Origin: Eucalyptus grandis
Taxonomy: Eukaryota > Streptophyta > Magnoliopsida > Myrtales > Myrtaceae
Length of the DNA stretch: 64,000 nt
Reading direction: 5' to 3'
Assembly (NCBI RefSeq): GCF_016545825.1
Contig: NC_052619.1
Span: 45,818,127-45,882,126 of the forward strand
Each line of letters begins with the position of its first letter. Position 1 is the stretch's first letter. Position numbers and translations under genes: made by a program. Below the pieces are notes generated by a model that had not been told where the DNA came from, ran no database searches, and saw only the letters and a program-made list of their open reading frames with translations. Shown here piece by piece: positions 57,065-64,000 of this stretch.

Positions 57065-58220
57065 TAAGTAGCACCGACATGCGACACGGACACACGACAC
57101 GACACGTAGACACGTTATTTCTAAAAATAGAGAATTCCGACACGTTTGCAACATGTTGAATATTAAATGAATATTTTTATTTTTAATTAATTTGATTCAA
57201 ATTCATAAATAAATAATTAATTAAAAAAGAGCCTATAATGAATTTACACTAATAATATTAATAAATCAATTCATTAGAAATTCAAAAGATATATTCATAG
57301 TTAATGCGAAACATGTTTTTAACTTTAACAAAAGTTATCGATGAAACTAATGACTAATAAGAAATTAGAATCAATTTATTTAAATAAATCCATGATTTTC
57401 TATAATGACAAAATTTATCATTATTCAAAATTTAGTACTTTTATTTTTCGAAATTAATTTTTAATCTCATTTATTTAATTTTCCGACTAAAAAAAAAAAT
57501 CCCCAAAGGTCAACCCCTTCTTTCCTCGTCCGTTCCCTCCACCCCAAATTTATTTTACATTTTTTCCCTCCCCCCACCACTCCGACAGATAGGCTGTCAC
57601 TTCCCTCCCCCAAACTCAAAAGTCACGCCATCGGTCCCCCTTTTTTTATTACTTTTTAGTTCCCTTTATCAAAACCCTAGCCACCCTCCTTTTCCTTCCT
57701 CCTTCTCGCCACTTGCCGCACGACCCCCTTCCTCTCCTCTTCCTCTCGATCCTTCTCCTCCTCCTTCTTGCTGCACGACCACCTTCCTCTCCGCACAACC
57801 CCCTTCCTCTCCTCTTCCTCTTCCTCTTGATCCTTCTCCTCCTCCTCCTCCTCCTCCTCGCCGATCCATCGCAACAATGGCGACCCTTGCCTCAATTTCT
57901 ACTCTCTTTGGCCGTCTCTCGCCGTCGTGATGGTTCATTGCGTGGCTTCGTCTCACCAGCGGCAGTTTGCTTTCTCTCTCTTCTTTCTCTCCGTTCAACT
58001 CTTTCTCTAGCCATCTCTTGACGTCGCTCGTGACCTCGTCTCTGCTCCCTCGCCCTCCCTCGCCTCCACCCTCCATTGTCTTCCGGACACGCGTGTCAAA
58101 ACCAGTCGAGAAAAGTTGACCGCATGTCTGACCGTGTCCGAGCATGTCGACGTGTCCAACACGCTCCGACACGTGTTAGACACAACATGGAAGCATGGGC
58201 AACGTGTCCGTGCTTCATAG
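57065..58220. mobile_element. Mutator-like element, 1.16 kb, GAAGCAC-type termini
   Basis: The ends TAAGTAGCACCGACATG and (complement) CTATGAAGCACGGACACG are inverted. The flanking repeat ATTTTCATC (57056-57064 and 58221-58229) is perfect at 9 bp. The paralogous copy near 32133 lacks the insertion. The interior has an AT-rich left half (57160-57490) and a CT/GA-rich right half, producing the low-complexity Gly/Glu/Arg frame 57669-58172 (minus). I do not regard that as a transposase. Confidence 0.85.
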
Positions 58221-59113
58221 ATTTTCATCCGTGGTGTAGGTTTTCCAAAATTGAACAGATAGATTCCAAAATTAGAGGGCGATTTCTTTGGTGGCTCACA
58301 AATAGAAAGTTCTCGGCGGACCGAATTTGGACTTGAGTCTCAATGATGTGGTGATAGATGCCAGATGGCATATTATCACAAATTCTGTAAGACTCGCTTG
58401 GCTTAATTAATTGAAGAAATTAATTATCTCAAGTTCTATTTCTTTCATAAAAATTAATGATTTATAAAACATTTTTTGTAAAATAATTGCTTCTATCCTT
58501 ACAAAAATGAATGAATAAAAATATTTTAATCATCCATGAAAATGGTTAAGCATAATTTGTTGATAATAAGAAGAGACACAAGTGATCATTTTTAGGTAAA
58601 TATTTTTCAAATTGTTTATTTTCCACGAAACAAACAGAGTTTAGCGATAATGTTTTTATTGCGCTATACACTAATGGAAAAAAAGTGATAAATTAATTGT
58701 CCATACATGTGAACTTAAGAAAGAATTTTGATTTACTACATTCGACACTCTTCATGAAGACACTAAGAGCAAAGAGCCGTCAAACCCTAATGTCCTCTCT
58801 ACATGTTGAATAATTGGCTGCACGACGTAGCATATGAGCGGAGTCCGGGTGATCCATTGGATTGTGTGAGTTTAGGTTGGCCTCCATATGATCCATCCGA
58901 TCGGCTCCACCGGGCCTAATGCCTTTGGTGCAGCCACCGATTTTGGATCGGAGTCCCTAGAGTTTCCTACTCGTGTGCTATGGTTGCCTTTGCGGATCAT
59001 GATAGAATGTGGTGTCACCAAGGTTCATCGTGGACAACCATATAAAGAACTAAGCTAAGCTGTGCATGCGTGGAGAGACATCGCAGTCAACCAAGTATTG
59101 GTGATGAGGTTGC
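58221..59113. repeat. Segmental duplication, second copy, right part
   Basis: Continues the paralogy to 32140-33340 (AATTAGAGGGCGATTTC, TGATTTACTACATTCGACA, CATTGGATTGTG, GATCGGCTCCACCGGGCC). It has one copy of the unit that is tandemly doubled at 32281-32952. It ends where the copia LTR begins. No gene. Confidence 0.7.
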
Positions 59114-59998
59114 TGTTGGAGAAATCCTCGTGAAGAGTTTTGAAGTTGACAAAACGTTTCCATCGCCCTAGTCCAAGGTCGCCAGACTCGTTGGTTAAAG
59201 TCTCGAAGACTTCCGAACAGCCAGACTCGGGACTCAAAGTCTATCCTCATTGACAGTCATCGATCCGTTGAAGAAAGGTTATCCCGAACTGAATGTTTTG
59301 TTCAGATTTAACCTTATCATCCGGAGAAGATCTCATGGCTGGAGAAGACGTATCGAATCCTTTGATTGATCAAATTTGATTCAATGACTGAAGATTCGAT
59401 GATTGTCTAAATATTATTGGAAGGTTCTACTTATGGAAACCGAGATCCTGATTGTATGGGCGAATAGGATTGATGAGCTATCAACACGTTTCTTTAATAG
59501 CTCGAATGATCTTCCTAATTGATTCCGTCCAACGGGTAGATTGGAGGAATTCCTTTGGTAAGTGCCAACGGGTATGATGGCATAAAGGAGTATATAAGGA
59601 AGACGTCCTTAGTTGTTCGAGGAAGTGCGCGATAGAAAAATTCCAAAGTCTGAAGCTCCTATTTGTTTAGATAAATCCTTTGAGCGAATACTTGTATACA
59701 AAAGAGAGTCTATATTTGTGAGAGACCTTGAGGAGGTGTGGCAAGTACATCTACACTTGTGGAATCAAGGCAAAGCTGTGCTGTAACTACTCTTTTGATC
59801 ATAGTGAAATCCAGCCGGTGGGCTGTGCGGAAGAGTGGACGTAGGCTTGGAAAAGCTGAACCACTATAAATCCCGTGTTCCAATTTCTCTCTTCCTACCT
59901 TGATCGTATTTCAATTTGTTAAGAATTGCTTCCGTATATCGACAAATTGTTTGTGCGCCTATTCACCCCCCCTCTAGGTGTTTATACTAGCAATATCA
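59114..59998 (+). repeat. 5' LTR of copia element 2
   Basis: Starts TGTTGGAGAAATCC and ends TACTAGCAATATCA, followed after two bases by the primer site. About 885 bp. It contains CACTATAAATCCCGTGTTCC and CACCCCCCCTCTAGGTGTTT, as in the minus-strand LTR at 49876-51132. The right edge could be seven bases earlier. Confidence 0.7.
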
Positions 59999-60000
59999 AT

Positions 60001-60015
60001 TGGTATCAAAGCTCG
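60001..60015 (+). other. Primer binding site of copia element 2
   Basis: TGGTATCAAAGCTC follows the LTR and fits the initiator-tRNA-Met primer site of plant copia elements. Confidence 0.7.
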
Positions 60016-60060
60016 TGTACTTACTTTATTTGAAGTGTTTTACTTCATAGTAAAAGATCC

Positions 60061-61745
60061 ATGGCTAGTATGTTAGCACCGGGTGATGGAAGGGCAAAGC
60101 AATACCTGCACCACCCTACTTTGATGGAAAGGATTACAACATCTGGAAGAACAAAATGAAAGCTTTCCTACGATCAAAGGATCCTCCGGAATGGGACGTT
60201 GTAGAAAAAGGAATTACTCCTACCACTGCATCAGTCTCGAAAGAGGAAAAGAAACTGAAGAATCCAATGAATGTCTCGGGAAGAAAAACCAAGAGATGGA
60301 CACTCGATGCAAAAGCAATTTACTCCTTATATTGTGCTTTATCACCAACTGAATATAATAGAATATCTTCTTGTGGTACAGAAAAAGAAGTTTGGGACAG
60401 ATTGCATATCACCTATGAAGGAACAGATCGAGTGAAGGAAACAAGAATCAACATTCTTCTTGGTCAATACGAAGCCTTGTAATGAAACTGGGAGAATCAA
60501 TATCGACATGTTTAGTCGTTTACGATATTGTGAATGGTCTTGAAAATCAAGGTCAACCAACTTCTGATCCCATGAAGGTAAAAACAAGCTACTGCGTGAC
60601 TCTCAAGGGATTAGAATCACATAAAGACTTCGATAAAGAGACGTAGAGAATTATGCCACTATCTCGTCGATGAGCTGATTGGAACTCTTGATCCTATGAA
60701 GTGGAAAGGATCAATGAAGATGAAGATCCAAAAGGTAAGAAATCCATTGCATTAAAAATCAAATGATGATTCTGATGATACAGATTCTCAAGATGATATG
60801 GACGATGAGGAGCTTGCTCTCATGATAAGAAGATTCAGAAAACTAAACGTAAAAGGAAGAAGGTTCAACTCAAAGAAACAAGGCTTTCAAAGACAGCAGA
60901 CCAAGTCTCGTTGATGATGAGGAACCAAATAAAGATGTAGTCGCTTTGAATGCAAGAAAAAGGGACACATCGACTCCAACCGTCCTCTTTTGAAGAAGAA
61001 GAAAGGAAAAGCTGAAAATTTCGAAAAGCTCTCAAAGCTGAAACTGGAGTGATACCGAGTGTGAAGAAAGTGATAATGAATATGCCAATCTATGTCCGAT
61101 GGCACAATCGGACAGACTGGATCGACTAGGATCGACTCGCATAAAGTGAATTTGAGGCAAGTAATTTTAAAATTCTTGTCAAAGTTTCTAAATATATTGA
61201 TGAACTATGCTTTAGTCTTAAGATTTCTCTCAAAAAGAATTTCCAAACTGAAAAAAGAAAACTCAGCTCTAAAACTAAAAGAAAATGTTTTAGAAGAAAG
61301 AGTTAAAAGTCTAGACATGTCTGTTTCCAATCTTTTGAAAGAAAATGCTTGTTTAAAAACAGACTTATCTAATATATCAAAGAAATTTTCTATGGGGTCT
61401 GAGAAAAACTTGAGAAAATTCTTTCGCAAAGACCTTACTTCAATAAGTCCGGTCTAGGTATGACAAGAAACAATTCCCTTGATTGATTTTCCTAAAGTAA
61501 AAGAAAGAATCAAGAAAAGGTTTTCGAGTGAAGTTTACAAAAATCACTTCAAAAGAGTTTTTGTTAAACCCGTAGGAAGAAATGCTCTCAAATGTTCAAA
61601 GTGTAATAGTCAGGATCACTTTGAAAAGAGTGTCCTATGGTATGGAAACCCGTTAAGAAAGTATGGGCTAATACTGTTTATATTACTAACACCAAAGGAC
61701 CCAAGAAAGTTTGGGTACCAAAGAAAGCTTGAGACTTTATTTTAA
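60061..61745 (+). pseudogene. Gag of copia element 2, frameshifted
   Basis: An ATG at 60061 (MASMLAPG) leads, after a frameshift, to PYFDGKDYNIWKNKMKAFLRS and then an open stretch (60156-60482) with WTLDAKAIYSLYCALSPTEYNRIS and EVWDRLHITYEGTDRVKETRINIL. This is the copia gag domain common in plants. Further on are a zinc knuckle (FECKKKGHIDSNRP, about 60945), a coiled-coil Lys/Leu/Glu stretch (61200-61440) and a linker. Several frameshifts and stops make it non-functional. Confidence 0.75.
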
Positions 61746-61769
61746 ATGCAGGTCTCTGTCAAGAAACAG

Positions 61770-63300
61770 TAAAGTGGTATCTTGACGGCGGATGCTCAAG
61801 ACACATGACGGGGAGACTCAAATTGTTTTATAAAGCTTGCTCAAGTAAATGGTGGAAAAGTTTCATTTGGAGGAAATAGCAAAGGAAGTATTGTGGGATT
61901 TGGAATCGTGAAATTGGTACTCTCACAATAAGTAATGTCTCCCTAGTGGAAGGACTCAATTACAATCTTCTCAAAGCATTAGTCAATTGTGTGATATCTG
62001 GTTTCAAGATCTTCTTTCAAGAAGGAACATGTTCGGAATCGAAAGACTCTACTCAATCTTTCATGGGTCGAAGACATGGAAATATCTATCTTTCGGATGT
62101 GAAACCAAATGAATCGCAATGCCTTATCTCAATTCAAGACGAAGCAAGCTTATGGCACAAAAGCTTGGTCATGTCAACATGAAGCAATTAGCCAAAATTT
62201 CTTCAAAACAGCTTGTTCGAGGACTACCTGCATTGCCATACCAAAAGACCGATTCATGCACTCCATGTATTCTCGGGAAAGCAGGTAAGAAATTCTTTTT
62301 AAGCCAATTAATTATGTCTCTACTAATCATGTACTACGATTGCTGCATATGGATCTCTTCGGACCAACCAGAACTCAAAGTATTGGGGGTAAGAAGTATT
62401 GCCTAGTAATTGTTGATGATTACTCCCGTTTTACTTGGGTATATTTCCTTGCAAGTAAGTCTGAAACCTTTTCGTATTTTAAAAAATTTGCTAAAATGAT
62501 TCAAAATGAAAAAGGATGTGTTATATCAAGTATAAGAACAGATCATGGAGGTGAATTTGAAAATCAAGATTTTACAAAATTCTCGTGATGAATCTGGGCT
62601 GTAAGCATGTGTTTTCCTCTCCATATACTCCTCAGCAAAATGGAGTTGTGGAAAGAAAGAACAGATCTCTTCAAGAAATGGCTAGAACTCTTTTAATTGA
62701 AAGTAAAATTTCTTCTCGATTTTGGGCTGAAGTCTTTCAACAGCTTGCTATATCATTAATAGAGTCTTCTTAAGATCTATTCTTCGAAAACCCTTATGAG
62801 TTATTCAAAGATAAGAAGCCTATTGTTTCATACTTTCATGTATTTGGGTGCAAATGTTTCATATTGAAAAATGCAAAAGATCGAGTTGGTAAGTTTGAAG
62901 AAAGATCATATGAAGGTATCTTCCTTGGATATTCTACATCAAGCAAAGCCTACAGAGTCTATAACAAGAAGAGCCAAACGTGGAGGAGTCAATGAATGTC
63001 AAATTTCAAGACTCAACGCAAGATGAATCAAGTCGACTCATCAAGAAGAGTCTGAACCCGCATGAACCCTCCAAAGTCTACAACTCAAGAAGCATCTCGG
63101 ACTGAAAACCAGCTTCAAGATGTTCGTGAAGATCTAAACAAAGAAAGAGATCATCAACAAGACAAATCAACGAGTAATTGGAAGCATAAGTCTAGTCATC
63201 CCAAAGATCTTATAATCGGTGAAATTAATGAAGGAATTCGCACTGCATCCAAAAGGCGAGAAGAGTCTAGTCTTTGTGGCACTCGTTTTCGAAATTGAAC
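61770..63300 (+). pseudogene. Protease/integrase region of copia element 2
   Basis: Landmarks: WYLDGGCSRHMTG (protease/pre-integrase border, 61778-61816), LVEGLNYNLL (61940), SLWHKSLVM / LGHVNMKQLAKISSKQLVRGLP and a CTPCILGKAGK motif (62150-62290). The integrase core has VIVDDYSRFTWVYFLASKSETF, ISSIRTDHGGEFEN and SSPYTPQQNGVVERKNRSL (62340-62680), i.e. the D..D..E region, followed by MARTLLIESK and ARFWAEV-like words. Then FEGIFLGYST (62905). The reading frame shifts several times. Confidence 0.78.
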
Positions 63301-63425
63301 CAAAGAGCATAGAAGAAGCTTTATCCGATGAAAGCTGGATTGAAGCTATGCAAGAAGAGCTCGATAGTTCAAAGCATAAATGATGTCCGGAAATTGACAT
63401 CCAAAACCTAAAGGTAAAACCGTTA

Positions 63426-64000
63426 TTGGAGCTAAATGGGTTTTCAAGTAACAAGATGAACGAGAAAGGAAAAGTCGTACGAAATAAAGCAAGACTCGTG
63501 GCCAAGGGATATACGCAAGAAGAAGGAATAGACTATGATGAGACTTACGCTCCAGTGGCAAGGTTAGAAGCTATTCGACTATTACTTGCGTTTGCTTGTT
63601 ATAAGAATTTCAGGTTATTCCAAATGGACGTAAAAAGCGCCTTCCTAAATGGATTTATCCATGAGGAAGTTATGTGGAACAACCACCAGGGTTTGAAGAC
63701 CCAAAGAAGCGACTCGGTCTTGACCGAAAAGGCTTTGTATGGTTTAAAGCAAGCACCTCGGGCTTGGTAATGATTGAGTAAGTTTTTAATTCAAAATGGT
63801 TTTGTCAAAGGTAAAGTAGATACGACCTTATTTATCAAGAAGGAAAACAAAAGTTTCTTACTTGTTCAAATATATGTGGATGACATTATTTTCGGATCCT
63901 CTAATGAGAATCAGGCAAGAAATTTTCTAAGTCTATGCGGGGATGAGTTTGAAATGAGTATGATGGGAGAATTAACATTCTTTCTTGGTCTTCAAATAAA
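63426..64000 (+). pseudogene. Reverse transcriptase of copia element 2, cut by the window end
   Basis: The frame 63426-63770 carries [58 protein letters not shown] and [12 protein letters not shown], the RVT_2 core including the first catalytic Asp (QMDVKSAF). After a stop at 63768, LVQIYVDDIIFGSSNE (about 63865-63912) gives the catalytic YVDD box, then MMGELTFFLGLQI at the edge. RNase H and the 3' LTR would lie beyond the window. Confidence 0.8.

Noticed and set aside
57669..58172. 167-codon minus-strand frame as a transposase
   Set aside because: Composition is mostly Gly/Glu/Arg repeats from GA-rich DNA; no DDE or zinc-finger motif.

Overview
The window looks like nuclear DNA of a woody eudicot. 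It has spliced genes with GT-AG introns, TATA boxes, AT-rich spacers and a dense load of Ty3/gypsy and Ty1/copia retrotransposons, Mutator-type foldback elements and tRNA-derived SINEs. Nothing bacterial, plasmid or organellar is visible. Eucalyptus or another Myrtaceae is my guess, from general impression only.

Only two host protein-coding loci are convincing. Both encode sieve-element-occlusion (SEO) phloem filament proteins, lie on the minus strand and share the same seven-exon layout. SEO-1 (2004-5667) reads open over seven exons, giving about 641 residues. SEO-2 (37006-40882) has a 2-bp frameshift in its last exon. It also carries an extra Ala/Pro-rich tail that seems to be made from duplicated pieces of its own coding DNA read in a different frame. 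Matching TATA boxes lie 122-129 nt upstream of each ATG, so the loci are paralogs that carried their promoters with them.

The rest is layered mobile DNA. From 7.6 to 16.5 kb there are foldback elements (7598-8374, 14397-15247, and decayed copies at 10.5-11.5 and 12.7-12.9 kb), a SINE (11884-12072) and three copies of a diverged local repeat. From 18.27 to 32.0 kb a Mutator-like foldback element is split by a 12.9-kb Tekay/Del-like gypsy element (LTRs 18300-21851 and 27674-31181, 5-bp target duplication CTTAT), whose interior holds another LTR-like insertion. From 32.0 to 36.4 kb there is a segmental duplication, a 336-bp tandem duplication, a foldback element and a second SINE. From 41.9 to 51.1 kb there is another foldback element, a 4.2-kb solo LTR of the Tekay-like family (44176-48348) and a minus-strand copia LTR. 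From 51.1 to 55.85 kb lies a decayed copia element interrupted by a 1.07-kb foldback element. The stretch 55.85-59.11 kb is a diverged paralog of 17.2-18.3 plus 32.0-33.3 kb. It supplies the empty site for the 18.27-32.0 kb insertion complex and carries its own 1.16-kb Mutator-like insertion. A second copia element (59114 to the window end) is cut off inside its reverse transcriptase.

I found no convincing new multi-gene system. The most unusual signals are the recycled alternate-frame tail of SEO-2, an open reading frame with a possible intron carried inside the gypsy LTRs, and the well-resolved order of nested insertions. All coordinates, splice sites and homologies were read by eye.
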